DNA of 34,943 nucleotides from Hyphomicrobiales bacterium (GCA_900472295.1 UCIA01000027.1:1-34943); one strand, 5' to 3'; positions 15,439 through 24,033 are shown, numbered from the stretch's first letter. Translations and numbers: made by a program. Notes: generated by a model from the letters alone, not told the origin.

Positions 15439-15461
15439 TCCGAATGTTACTTACTGGTAAC
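15421..15461. promoter_or_regulatory. Twin TetR-type operators GTTAC-N6-GTAAC
   Basis: Two 16-bp palindromes with identical arms lie at 15421-15436 and 15446-15461. Their centres are 25 bp apart, a little over two helical turns. They sit between the divergent tetR-like gene and the efflux operon and overlap the putative plus-strand promoter. This is the arrangement expected for a TetR-family dimer binding at two sites. Confidence 0.75.
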
Positions 15462-15611
15462 ACCTATGTCGGCCTCCGTCAATAACAAGGCCGTGAACTG
15501 GTCCTGCCAGATCACAAAGGGTGAAAATTGCAGTCATGCGGCTCCGGCCGGTGAAGAGATGAAACCGGTTCGCGATCATCCGATGCGGGCCGCAGGAATG
15601 GAGACGCTCTC

Positions 15612-15872
15612 ATGTCGCAGCGCAAAGATCTGACGATCGATGAAGCCATCCGGGATCCGATGATCCGGCTGGTGATGAAGGCGGACCGCGTCAACCCGCG
15701 CGCCTTCGAGGCGATGCTGAGGACCGTGGCCGATGAGCAGGGCCTCAGTCGGGCAACGGAGCCTTCCTATTTTTTGCAGGACCCGGGCTCGGTGCGCACC
15801 AAGCGGCTGTCCCGTTCTGCCCATTCTTTTAAAGAGGCCGGTTCTTCCAAAGAGGTTTGCGTGTCGTGGTAA
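15612..15872 (+). CDS. Small hypothetical protein at the head of the RND operon
   Basis: The 86-residue product starts MSQRKDLTIDEAIRDPMIRL after a GGAG site eight bases upstream. The first 45 residues look like a compact helical unit (DEAIRDPMIRLVMKADRVNPRAFEAMLRTVADEQ). The remainder is low-complexity and basic or Ser-rich and may be disordered. No signal peptide or membrane helix is seen. I recall similar short proteins in rhizobia with no assigned role. Its stop codon overlaps the pump start by seven bases, so it may couple translation of the pump. I do not assign a function. Confidence 0.6.
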   Translation: MSQRKDLTIDEAIRDPMIRLVMKADRVNPRAFEAMLRTVADEQGLSRATEPSYFLQDPGSVRTKRLSRSAHSFKEAGSSKEVCVSW

Positions 15873-18800
15873 ATTATTTCATCCATCGTCCGATCTTCGC
15901 CTCGGCGATCGCCATCATCATGGTGCTCGCCGGGACGATTTGTTATTTCCTTTTGCCGGTCTCGCAGTTTCCCGACATCACGCCGCCCCAGGTCGTGGTC
16001 AGCGCGCATTATCCGGGCGCCAGCGCGCAGGTGGTCGCCGATACGGTGACGACGCCGCTGGAGCAGCAGATCAATGGCGTCGAAGGCATGACCTACATGT
16101 CGTCGTCGAGCTCCAATGACGGCTCCTCGACCATCACCATCACATTCGATGTCGGCTATCCCCTCTCCACAGCGGCCGTCGACGTCCAGAACCGCGTCTC
16201 GCAAGCCGCCTCCTCCCTGCCGGCGATCGTCAACCAGGGTGGTGTGACGATCAAGAAGCAGAACCCGAATTTCGTCCTCATCGTCAATATGACCTCGCCC
16301 GACAAATCGGTCGACCCGGTGGCGCTGTCGAACCTTGCTTATCTGCAGGTCGTCGACCCGCTGAAGCGTCTGCAAGGCGTCGGCGACGTACAGATCTTCG
16401 GCGAGCGCCGCTATTCGATGCGCGTCTGGCTCGATCCGGACAAGCTCGCCAATCTCGGTATTACCGCCGTCGACGTCCAGAACGCCATCTCGGAACAGAA
16501 CGTCCAGGTGGCGGCCGGCAAGATCGGCCAGTCACCGGCGCCCGCCGGCACCGCTTTCGAAATGCAGGTCAACGCCATCGGCCGCCTGAGCGACCCGAAG
16601 GAGTTCGGCGACATCGTCGTGCGCGCAAACACCGACACCGGCTCGCTGGTGCGGCTGCGCGACGTTGCCCGCATCGAGCTCGGCGCATTGCAATATTCGT
16701 CTTCGGCCTTCTTCGGCAAGGACCCGACCGTGGTGCTCGCCGTCTATCAGATGCCGGGTTCCAACGCGCTCGATCTGCAGCAACGCGTCAAGGACAAGAT
16801 GCAGGAACTGTCGGCACGTTTCCCCAAGGGCGTCGCCTACGCCATGCATTACGACACGACGCGCTTCGTGTCGGCCTCGATGCATGACGTGCTGATCACG
16901 CTTGGCGAAGCGCTGGTGCTGGTCGTGGCCGTGGTGTTCATCTTCCTGCAGAGCTGGCGCACGACGATCATCCCGACCATCGCCATTCCGGTGTCGCTGG
17001 TGGCGACGATGGTGGTCATGGAGATGATGGGCTTCTCGCTCAACATGCTCTCCCTGCTCGGCATGGTGCTGGCCATCGGCCTCGTCGTCGACGATGCCAT
17101 CGTAGTGGTGGAAAACGTCGAACGACAATTGGAGGCGGGCCTCAAACCACTGGCGGCGACCAAGGCCGCCATGGCCGAAGTCACCGGACCGATCATCGCC
17201 ACCACCGCGGTGCTGATGGCCGTGTTCGTCCCGGTCGCCTTCATTCCCGGCGTTTCAGGCAAGCTCTACAACCAGTTCGCGCTGACAGTGGCGATTTCCG
17301 TCGGCATCTCGGCCTTCAACTCGCTGACACTCAGCCCGGCGCTGAGCGCCGCGTTCCTGCGCCATCGCGGCGAAACGCAGTTCGCGCCGTTCCGCTGGTT
17401 CAACACCGGCTTCGACAGGCTGTCGCATGCCTATGCGCATGGCGTGCGCATCCTCATCCGGCTGCGCTGGATAATGCTCGGCCTGTTCGCTGCCGGCCTG
17501 GTGGCCACCTACTTCGTCTGGCAGAAGCTGCCCTCGACCTTCCTTCCGGTCGAGGACCAGGGCTACTTTTTTGTCGTCATCCAATTGCCTGACGGCGCTT
17601 CGCTGGAACGCACCGATGCCGTGGCGCAGAAGGCGCGCGACATACTGCAGGCGACGCCCGGCGTCGACATTGTCGGCTCGATCAGCGGCCTGAACTTCCT
17701 GACCAGTGCGGCGCAGTCGAACTCGGCGGTCGAGTTCGCCATCCTGAAGCCGTGGGAGGAGCGCGGCCCCGACCAGAGCGCATCCAAGCTCGTCGCCGAT
17801 GTGCGCGGCAAGCTGATGCAGATTCCGGAAGCCTTCGCGCTATCCTTCGACCCGCCTTCGATCCCGGGTATCGGCACCACGGGCGGCTTCGAATTCGTCG
17901 TCGAGGATCTCACCGGGCGCGGCAGCGTGGCTCTCAACGATGCGACGCAAGCCGTCATCGCCGAAGCGCGCAAGCAGCCGGAAATCAATCCGCAGCAGTT
18001 GTTCTCGCCGTTCTCGACTTCAACGCCGCAGTTCAACTACGACCTCGATCGCAGCAAGGCCAAACTGCTCGGCCTCAACCTGCCCGACGTCTTCAACACG
18101 CTGCAGATCTATCTTGGCTCGCTCTACGTCAACGACTTCAACCTGTTCGGCCGCACCTTCCGGGTGACCATCCAGGCCGACAAGGATGCACGTGCTGACG
18201 CAGCCGACCTGTCGCGGCTCTATGTGCGCAATGCGTCCGGCGGCATGGTGCCGCTCTCGACGCTGGGCAAGCTGACGCCGTTCGTCGGTCCGGAAACCGT
18301 GCCGCACTACAACAACAACGCCTCGGCCACGATCAATGGCGGTGCTGCCCCCGGCTTCTCATCGGGACAGGCGGTTGCCGCGATGGAACGGGCCGCTGCC
18401 ACCGCGCTGCCCAAGGATTTCGGTTTCGAATGGACCGGCATCACCTTCCAGGAGCTCAAGGCAGGATCGATCGCGTCGGTTGTCTTCGGCCTCGCCATCG
18501 TCTTCGTCTTCCTGATCCTGGCGATGCAGTATGAGAGCTGGGCGATGCCGTTCATGGTGCTGCTGGCGGTGCCACTCGCTTTGTTCGGCGCCTTCGCAGC
18601 CTTGTGGCTGCGCGGCATGCAGATCGACGTCTACTCGCAGATCGGCTTCGTCATGCTGATTGGCCTCGCGGCCAAGAACGCGATCCTGATCGTCGAGTTT
18701 GCAAGGCGGCGGCGCGAGGAAGGCTTGAGCATTGTCGACGCGGCGATGGAAGCCGCGCGGCTCAGGCTGCGGCCGATCCTGATGACGGCCTTCGCCTTCA

Positions 18801-19054
18801 TTCTCGGCGTGCTGCCGCTGATGTTTGCGACGGGTGCGGGTGCAGCAAGCCGGCAATCGATCGGCACCACCGTCTTTGGCGGCATGGTCGCAGCGACCAT
18901 CCTGTCGCTGGTGTTCGTGCCGGTCTTCTATGCGGTCATCGAACAGCTGCGCGAACGCCGCGTGCGCAGCGAACCCGACGCCGCTCATGACCAGGACAAT
19001 AGTGAACCGACTGCCGAACCAGCGCCGATGCGACTGGCCGAAGCAGCCGAATAG
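15866..19054 (+). CDS. RND-family (HAE1) multidrug efflux permease
   Basis: GTG 15866 is chosen since AGAGG lies ten bases upstream and the product then begins VNYFIHRPIFA like other RND pumps; it has 1062 residues. It shows the two-fold RND layout: helix 1, a large periplasmic loop (about 30-330), helices 2-6 with the proton-relay Asp pair in GLVVDDAIVVVENVER near residue 405, helix 7, a second loop, and helices 8-12 with GLAAKNAILIVEFARR. The trimeric inner-membrane pump should export drugs or other hydrophobic compounds with the adaptor encoded next and an outer-membrane channel encoded elsewhere. The last 40 residues are acidic and Pro-rich. Confidence 0.95.
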   Translation: MVNYFIHRPIFASAIAIIMVLAGTICYFLLPVSQFPDITPPQVVVSAHYPGASAQVVADTVTTPLEQQINGVEGMTYMSSSSSNDGSSTITITFDVGYPLSTAAVDVQNRVSQAASSLPAIVNQGGVTIKKQNPNFVLIVNMTSPDKSVDPVALSNLAYLQVVDPLKRLQGVGDVQIFGERRYSMRVWLDPDKLANLGITAVDVQNAISEQNVQVAAGKIGQSPAPAGTAFEMQVNAIGRLSDPKEFGDIVVRANTDTGSLVRLRDVARIELGALQYSSSAFFGKDPTVVLAVYQMPGSNALDLQQRVKDKMQELSARFPKGVAYAMHYDTTRFVSASMHDVLITLGEALVLVVAVVFIFLQSWRTTIIPTIAIPVSLVATMVVMEMMGFSLNMLSLLGMVLAIGLVVDDAIVVVENVERQLEAGLKPLAATKAAMAEVTGPIIATTAVLMAVFVPVAFIPGVSGKLYNQFALTVAISVGISAFNSLTLSPALSAAFLRHRGETQFAPFRWFNTGFDRLSHAYAHGVRILIRLRWIMLGLFAAGLVATYFVWQKLPSTFLPVEDQGYFFVVIQLPDGASLERTDAVAQKARDILQATPGVDIVGSISGLNFLTSAAQSNSAVEFAILKPWEERGPDQSASKLVADVRGKLMQIPEAFALSFDPPSIPGIGTTGGFEFVVEDLTGRGSVALNDATQAVIAEARKQPEINPQQLFSPFSTSTPQFNYDLDRSKAKLLGLNLPDVFNTLQIYLGSLYVNDFNLFGRTFRVTIQADKDARADAADLSRLYVRNASGGMVPLSTLGKLTPFVGPETVPHYNNNASATINGGAAPGFSSGQAVAAMERAAATALPKDFGFEWTGITFQELKAGSIASVVFGLAIVFVFLILAMQYESWAMPFMVLLAVPLALFGAFAALWLRGMQIDVYSQIGFVMLIGLAAKNAILIVEFARRRREEGLSIVDAAMEAARLRLRPILMTAFAFILGVLPLMFATGAGAASRQSIGTTVFGGMVAATILSLVFVPVFYAVIEQLRERRVRSEPDAAHDQDNSEPTAEPAPMRLAEAAE

Positions 19055-19068
19055 AATTGGAGACCAAA

Positions 19069-20223
19069 ATGCGTAAATGGAAAATTGCTTTGGGAACGGC
19101 CGTCGCCCTTGGGGCGATCTCGGTGGCAAGCGTTCACTTGCTCGACATGGGCAATCTCAGCCTCAATGCCGGCACGGCGTCAGCGACGCCGGCGCCAGCG
19201 GCCTTCGTGATGCCGGTGCCGGTGGCGAGCGTGGTCAAGAAGACGATCCCGATCTACCTCGACTATGCCGCCCGCATCGAGGCTATCCGCAGCGTCACCC
19301 TGCAGGCCCGGGTGCCCGGCTATCTGCAGGAACAGACTGCAGAAGATGGCGCGGATGTGCGTCAGGGCGACCTTCTCTACAAGGTCTCGCCTGACGACTT
19401 CCAGGCCGCTCTCGACCAGGCCAAGGCCGAGGTGCAGCGCGACCAGGCGAGCCTCGATTATGCGCGCTCCAATCTCGGCCGCGGCTCCGAACTCGCCAAG
19501 AGCGGTTATCTCGCCAAGGACGGGTTCGACCAGCGCACCAGCACCTTGCGCCAGGCCGAGGCGTCGCTGGCCGTCAATCAGGCGGCGGTGCGGACGGCCG
19601 AACTCAATCTGAGCTATGCCGAAATCCGAGCCCCGTTTGGCGGCCGCGTCGGCCGCAACCAGGCATCCGTCGGCACGCTGGTCAGCGTCGCCGGCACGGT
19701 GCTGAACACGCTGGTACAGCTCGACCCGATCTACGTCACCTTCAACCCGAGCGAGACCGACCTGGCTGAAATCGAGCAGGCCCGCGCGGCCGGCCCGATC
19801 GAGGTCGAAGTGCTGCTGCCCGGCGAGACCGAGGCCAGCCAGAAGGGCGAACTCACCTTCATCGACAACACGGTCGACCACTCGACCGGCACCATCACGG
19901 CGCGCGCCACCATCGGCAATGCGAAGTTCTCGCTGCTGCCGGGCCAGTATGTCCGCGTGCGGCTGCACATCAAGCAGTTGCCTGATGCGCTGATGGTGCC
20001 GCAGGTGGCGCTGGGTTCGAGCCAGCTCGGCAAATATGTCTATGTCGTCGGCAAGGGCAACACGGTCGACCAGCGCATCGTCTCGCTTGGCGCGACCAGT
20101 GGAGACCTCGTGGCGGTCCTTAGCGGCGTTGCCGAGGGCGACCAGGTGATAACGGGCAATCTGCAGAAGATCGGACCAGGAATGCCGATCTCGCCCTTGC
20201 CTCAGGAAAAACCGGCCAGCTGA
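19069..20223 (+). CDS. Periplasmic adaptor (membrane fusion protein) of the RND efflux pump
   Basis: ATG 19069 follows GGAG by six bases, giving 384 residues; a TTG four codons upstream is unlikely. The N-terminus is a signal-anchor helix without a lipobox. Next come a beta strand and half lipoyl domain (VTLQARVPGYLQEQTAEDGADVRQGDLLYKV), a helical hairpin (about 110-165), the second lipoyl half (IRAPFGGRVGRNQASVGTLVS), a beta-barrel, and a membrane-proximal domain ending near SPLPQEKPAS. It links the pump to an outer-membrane channel, none of which is encoded here. Adaptor after pump is the reverse of the acrAB order. Confidence 0.94.
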   Translation: MRKWKIALGTAVALGAISVASVHLLDMGNLSLNAGTASATPAPAAFVMPVPVASVVKKTIPIYLDYAARIEAIRSVTLQARVPGYLQEQTAEDGADVRQGDLLYKVSPDDFQAALDQAKAEVQRDQASLDYARSNLGRGSELAKSGYLAKDGFDQRTSTLRQAEASLAVNQAAVRTAELNLSYAEIRAPFGGRVGRNQASVGTLVSVAGTVLNTLVQLDPIYVTFNPSETDLAEIEQARAAGPIEVEVLLPGETEASQKGELTFIDNTVDHSTGTITARATIGNAKFSLLPGQYVRVRLHIKQLPDALMVPQVALGSSQLGKYVYVVGKGNTVDQRIVSLGATSGDLVAVLSGVAEGDQVITGNLQKIGPGMPISPLPQEKPAS

Positions 20224-20247
20224 TAACCCCCATCAGCCCCGGTCCCG

Positions 20248-20285
20248 CGGCGCCTTCGGCTTCCACGCCGAGGGCGCCGTTTTTT
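20248..20285 (+). terminator. Strong intrinsic terminator of the RND operon
   Basis: A 13-bp stem (20248-20260 with 20267-20279, one G-U pair) encloses a six-base loop and is followed by six T residues. The T run overlaps the stop codon of the convergent LysR-family gene. Confidence 0.92.
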
Positions 20286-21204
20286 ATGAACTGCCGCGCG
20301 CCGTTTTTGGACTGGCTGCAAGTAGCGCGACAAGCCCGGCAATGTCGGCGCGCTCTGCCTTTGCCGGCAGCATGAAGGCGCAATAGGGCTGGCCGAGCCG
20401 GACGGAGATCGAGGAGAGCGCGATCAGGCGACCGGCTTCGAGATCGGCGCCGGCCATCGTCCGCTGGCCAAGCGCGACCCCCAGTCCCAGCCTCGCCGCC
20501 GATATCGCCAGGCTGGACAGGCCGACGCGGCGGCCATGCGAGGGGTCGGGCGCGCGACTGCTGCCCGCTGCCCCGAACCAGTCCGCCCAACTTGGATGCG
20601 AGGCGTAATTCGGACCCCAATTGGTGTGGATGAACTGGCTCTCATGCATATCCGCCAGGATGGAGCTTTCGTTGCCATGGCGCTTGAGGAAATCGGGCGA
20701 CGCGACCGGCAGCACTTCGTCATGCACCAGCCGCACCATTCGCAGCGCCGGATAGTGATAGTCGCCATAGGATATCCGCAGGTCGATGTTCTGGCGCACG
20801 ACATCGACCGGATCGTCCTCGACGCGAATATCGATTGCCATTTGCGGAAAGCCGTCGAGCAGGTCCGCCAGCCGGGGCGCCAGCCACAATTCGGCCAGCG
20901 AGAACGGCACGCTGACGACAAGACGCGGCCGCACGCCGCCCTCCAGCATGCGCCGGCCAACCGCCGCAATGTCGCCAAGCGCCCTCGCCGTCTGCGGGTA
21001 GATGGCATGGCCGGCATCGGTCAGTGTGATGCGGTTGCCGGTGCGCACGAAGAGCTGCTTGCCGAACCAGCTCTCGAGATTGCGGATCTGCTGGCTGACC
21101 GCGGCCGAGGAGACGCCGAGTTCGGTGGCGGCAAGCGTGAAGGAGCCGGCGCGGGCCGCGACTTCGAAAGCCCGAACAGCGTTTAAAGGCGGGAGCTTCT
21201 CCAT
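20284..21204 (-). CDS. LysR-family regulator, GcvA-like
   Basis: The 306-residue product begins with a LysR winged helix (LNAVRAFEVAARAGSFTLAA then ELGVSSAAVSQQIRNLESWFGKQLFVRTGNRITLTDAG, residues 8-65), in the form typical of GcvA-type regulators. The effector-binding domain covers about 90-295. It is divergent from the oxygenase gene at 21306 with a 101-bp gap, so that gene is its likely target. The gap is AT-rich (CTCAATATTTTC, ATAATTTTCC) and holds one CTAAT, the short motif bound by GcvA, but this is too little to call an operator. The terminator of the RND operon meets its 3' end. Confidence 0.9.
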   Translation of the reverse strand: MEKLPPLNAVRAFEVAARAGSFTLAATELGVSSAAVSQQIRNLESWFGKQLFVRTGNRITLTDAGHAIYPQTARALGDIAAVGRRMLEGGVRPRLVVSVPFSLAELWLAPRLADLLDGFPQMAIDIRVEDDPVDVVRQNIDLRISYGDYHYPALRMVRLVHDEVLPVASPDFLKRHGNESSILADMHESQFIHTNWGPNYASHPSWADWFGAAGSSRAPDPSHGRRVGLSSLAISAARLGLGVALGQRTMAGADLEAGRLIALSSISVRLGQPYCAFMLPAKAERADIAGLVALLAASPKTARGSS

Positions 21205-21305
21205 GGCGCTTCCTCAATATTTTCTTGTGCAAGCCTAATAATTTTCCGCGTTGAGAGAAAGATTTTTTTGTCGTCTTCTGGCGTCGAAACCGGAGCCATC
21301 TGACC

Positions 21306-22094
21306 ATGAACGAAATTCTCGATCTCGACCGCTACCCGCTCGACCGTGAAGGCAGCCCCGAATGGACGCGGCTGGTGGAAACATCGGTTGCCGCACTGGA
21401 AGCCGACGGCATGTTCAATCTCGAAGGGTTTCTTCGCCCCGGCGTGGCGGAGAAGGCGGTGGGTGAAATCCAGCCGGTGATGGCAGCGCGCTCGCACGTC
21501 CACAAGCGCATGCACAACATCTACTTCAAACCGGAGATTCCGGGACTTGCTGCCGATCACCCGGCGCTGCGCAAGGTCGAGACCATCAGCCACACGGTCT
21601 GCGCCGACCAGATCCCCGGCAGCACCGTGCTTGCCATCTACGAATACGAACCGCTGCTGCGCTTCCTGGCGGCGGCGATGGGCAAGACCAGGCTGCATGT
21701 CATGCAGGACCCGCTGGCGCGCACCAATGTCATGGCCTACCGCGCCGGCGAAGCGCTGAACTGGCATTTCGACCGCTCGGAATTCACCACCACCCTGTTG
21801 CTGCAGGCGCCGGAGCGCGGCGGCGATTTCGAGTACCGCACCGAACTGCGCTCGGACGACAATCCCAACTATGACGGGGTGGCCAAGCTGCTCGAAGGGC
21901 GAGATCCCGAAGCCAAGATCCTGCGCCTGAAGCCGGGCACGCTGAATGTCTTCCGCGGCAAGAACACCGCGCATCGTGTCACCACGGTTCAGGGCGAGCG
22001 CGAACGCATGATTGCGGTGTTCTCTTACTACGAGAAGCCGGGCGTCATGTTCAGCCCCGAAGAGCGGGTGGGATTCTACGGCCGCGCTGCCTGA
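21306..22094 (+). CDS. 2-oxoglutarate/Fe(II)-dependent oxygenase related to HalD/BesD-type amino-acid enzymes, hydroxylase form
   Basis: The 262-residue product has a double-stranded beta-helix core. LNWHFDRSEF gives the iron ligands His154 and Asp156, and TAHRVTTVQGERER gives the distal His223 with downstream Arg for 2-oxoglutarate. The pattern around HFDRSEFTTTLLLQAPERGGDFEY resembles, from memory, the BesD/HalD family acting on free amino acids. True halogenases of that family have Gly in place of Asp to make room for chloride. This protein keeps Asp, so hydroxylation is the likelier reaction. GGAG lies ten bases before ATG 21306. The substrate is unknown; basic or cyclic amino acids are plausible. 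Confidence 0.82.
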   Translation: MNEILDLDRYPLDREGSPEWTRLVETSVAALEADGMFNLEGFLRPGVAEKAVGEIQPVMAARSHVHKRMHNIYFKPEIPGLAADHPALRKVETISHTVCADQIPGSTVLAIYEYEPLLRFLAAAMGKTRLHVMQDPLARTNVMAYRAGEALNWHFDRSEFTTTLLLQAPERGGDFEYRTELRSDDNPNYDGVAKLLEGRDPEAKILRLKPGTLNVFRGKNTAHRVTTVQGERERMIAVFSYYEKPGVMFSPEERVGFYGRAA

Positions 22095-22117
22095 GGCCAA
22101 ACAGGCTGACACGCCGC

Positions 22118-22148
22118 CAAGATGCAAGAATTCAGAAATGGCATCTTG
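22118..22148. promoter_or_regulatory. Inverted repeat CAAGATGC-N15-GCATCTTG upstream of the GntR gene
   Basis: Eight-base arms at 22118-22125 and 22141-22148 are perfect complements around a 15-base AT-rich spacer. No T run follows, so a classic terminator for the oxygenase gene is unlikely. With the palindrome just downstream it probably belongs to the promoter region of the GntR-controlled operon. Confidence 0.4.
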
Positions 22149-22151
22149 TAG

Positions 22152-22165
22152 GATTGTCGACAATC
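22152..22165. promoter_or_regulatory. Probable GntR (FCD-type) operator
   Basis: GATTGTCGACAATC is a perfect 14-bp palindrome whose core TTGTCGACAA matches the TTGT-N2-ACAA style of many FadR/VanR-type GntR operators. It lies 37 bp before the GntR-family gene, fitting autoregulation and control of the enolase genes. Confidence 0.65.
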
Positions 22166-22202
22166 TGCTTGTCTTGCTTTCGGTTTGTTGGGGAGCAGCC
22201 GA

Positions 22203-22892
22203 ATGGCCAAGCTGGATTTCAGTCCGATCGCAGATACGACACGGCGGGCCGAGATCGTCGCGCTGTTGCGGCGCGCGATCCTGACCGGCCAGCTGGAGCC
22301 GGGACAGAAGCTCAACGAACTCAGGATATCCGAACAGATGCGGGTCAGCCGCGCGCCGTTGCGCGAGGCGATGCGCGAGCTGGTGCAGGAAGGCATCCTG
22401 ACCAGCATCCCCTATGCCGGCACCTTCGTCATCGATGTCACCGCCAAGGACATTGACGACGCCTATTCGCTGAACAAGGTGCTCGATGAATTCGCCATCG
22501 AGCGCACCTGGAAGCTGCGCGACCAGCGCTTCTTCGACGAACTCGACCGCCGCCATGAGGCGGTGAAGCAGGCGACGCGCGCGCTCGACACCACGCGCCA
22601 GATCGAAACCGCGCTGCAGCTGCACGGGCTGATTTATGAGTGGGCCGACAATTCGGTGCTGCTCGAGACATGGCAGCGGCTGACCAGTCGGCTGCAAATG
22701 TATTTTGCCTTGCACCAGCGAGCGCGCAACGAGCCGGTGCCGGCCGAAGATGTTCACGAGACCTATGTGCGTCTGTTGAAAGGCGCCGACATGCGTGCCG
22801 CCCAGCGCCACGCGCGCGAGCATATCGACCTCGATTTCGAAGAGTTGCTTGCCTATGCGCGTGGCCTCGAACAGCGGACATCGAAGGGCTGA
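22203..22892 (+). CDS. GntR-family regulator with FCD effector domain
   Basis: ATG 22203 is chosen (229 residues, MAKLDFSPIADTTRRAEIV); an upstream in-frame start adds six residues. Residues 15-75 form the winged helix: LLRRAILTGQLEPGQKLNE, LRISEQMRVSRAPLREAMRELVQEGILTSIPYAG, then FVIDVTAKDIDDAYSLNKVLDEFAIE leading into the FCD domain. The FCD domain has the expected helical pattern with metal-type His residues (RHEAVKQ near 120, HETYVRLLKG near 189, ARQRHAREH-like near 205). Such regulators usually sense sugar acids or carboxylic acids. It heads the operon with the two enolase-superfamily genes, 36 bp upstream of the first. Confidence 0.92.
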   Translation: MAKLDFSPIADTTRRAEIVALLRRAILTGQLEPGQKLNELRISEQMRVSRAPLREAMRELVQEGILTSIPYAGTFVIDVTAKDIDDAYSLNKVLDEFAIERTWKLRDQRFFDELDRRHEAVKQATRALDTTRQIETALQLHGLIYEWADNSVLLETWQRLTSRLQMYFALHQRARNEPVPAEDVHETYVRLLKGADMRAAQRHAREHIDLDFEELLAYARGLEQRTSKG

Positions 22893-22928
22893 CCCTCCTC
22901 ACCATCAAGCGACAACGGACAGACAAAC

Positions 22929-24032
22929 GTGCAGATCAAAACCATCAAGGCCTATCGTGTCGTGCAGCCCTTCGTTGATGGGCCTTACCGCATGTCCAAG
23001 GGGCGGGTCGCCGATTGCTTCGACGCGGTGATCGTCGCCATCACCTCCGACAGCGGCGTGACCGGCTGGGGCGAGATGGCGCCGCTCGGCAATTTCTACT
23101 CGGCCGCTTTTCCCGCGGGAACCCGCGCGGGCGTGGTCGAGATCGCGCCGCATCTGATCGGCCAGGACCCGCGCGGCCATGCCGGCATCGGCAGATTGAT
23201 GGACACGGTGTTCAAGGGCCATCCCTACATCAAGTCGGCGCTCGACATGGCGTGCTGGGATCTTGCCGCGCGTGCCGCCGATGTGCCGCTGGTGACCATG
23301 CTTGGCGGCCGCGAAAGCGAGATGGCGGAGATCTACCGCGTCGTCACCCATGGCACGCTCGACCAGATGTCGGCGCTGGCCAAACGGATCATCGCCGAGG
23401 GCTGTCGCCGCCTGCAGGTCAAGGTCGGCGGCAATGTGCATGACGACATCGAGCGGGTGACGGCAGTCGCCTCGGCCGTGCCGAAAGGCACGGTCATTTT
23501 CTGCGACGCCAATGCCGGCTGGACGTCCTATCAGGCGCGGCAGTTCGCCGATGCCACGCGCGGCATCGACTACACGTTCGAGCAGCCCTGCACGTCGATC
23601 GAGGAGAACATGTCGGTGCGCCGTATGCTCGACAAGCCGATGGTGCTGGACGAGAGCGTCATCTCGCTCGAGGCGATGCTGGAGATTCATCGCCTGGGCG
23701 CGGCGGACGGGCTGACGCTGAAGATCTCGCGGCTGGGTGGCGTCACCAGGACCCGGCAGATCCGCGACGTCGCCGTCGATCTCGGCTTCATGATCACCGT
23801 CGAGGATACGGGTGGCGCCGAGATCGATACGGCGGCGATGGCGCATCTATCGCTGTCGACGCCGGAGGAGCGCCGGCTGCACGCCATCGCCTTCCACGAA
23901 TGGGTGACGGTGCGCACGGCCAGGAACGCTCCACCGGTCACCGGCAGCCATATGGGCATTCCCGACGGACCCGGCCTCGGCATCGATGTCGACCCGAGCC
24001 TGCTCGGCGAACCCTTCTTCGAGATCGGCTGA
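22929..24032 (+). CDS. Enolase-superfamily enzyme, MLE subgroup, resembling cis-3-hydroxyproline dehydratase / betaine epimerase
   Basis: The 367-residue product starts at GTG 22929. It has an N-terminal capping domain and a (beta/alpha)7-beta barrel. Metal ligands appear as Asp193 (FCDANAG), Glu218 (TFEQP) and Asp241 (VLDES). Lysines face each other at 165 (RLQVKVGG) and 265 (LTLKISRLGG), allowing acid-base chemistry on both faces of the substrate. The FVDGPYRMSKGRV loop and GHPYIKSALDMACWDL match, from memory, 4-hydroxyproline betaine epimerase and cis-3-hydroxy-L-proline dehydratase. The substrate is likely a proline-like or amino-acid-like compound. One base separates it from the next gene. 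Confidence 0.85.
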   Translation: MQIKTIKAYRVVQPFVDGPYRMSKGRVADCFDAVIVAITSDSGVTGWGEMAPLGNFYSAAFPAGTRAGVVEIAPHLIGQDPRGHAGIGRLMDTVFKGHPYIKSALDMACWDLAARAADVPLVTMLGGRESEMAEIYRVVTHGTLDQMSALAKRIIAEGCRRLQVKVGGNVHDDIERVTAVASAVPKGTVIFCDANAGWTSYQARQFADATRGIDYTFEQPCTSIEENMSVRRMLDKPMVLDESVISLEAMLEIHRLGAADGLTLKISRLGGVTRTRQIRDVAVDLGFMITVEDTGGAEIDTAAMAHLSLSTPEERRLHAIAFHEWVTVRTARNAPPVTGSHMGIPDGPGLGIDVDPSLLGEPFFEIG

Positions 24033-24033
24033 G

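Noticed and set aside
21183..22823. Long open frame on the minus strand opposite the oxygenase and GntR genes
   Set aside because: It overlaps two well-recognised genes, shows no domain, and is the kind of antisense opening that high-G+C codon bias produces.
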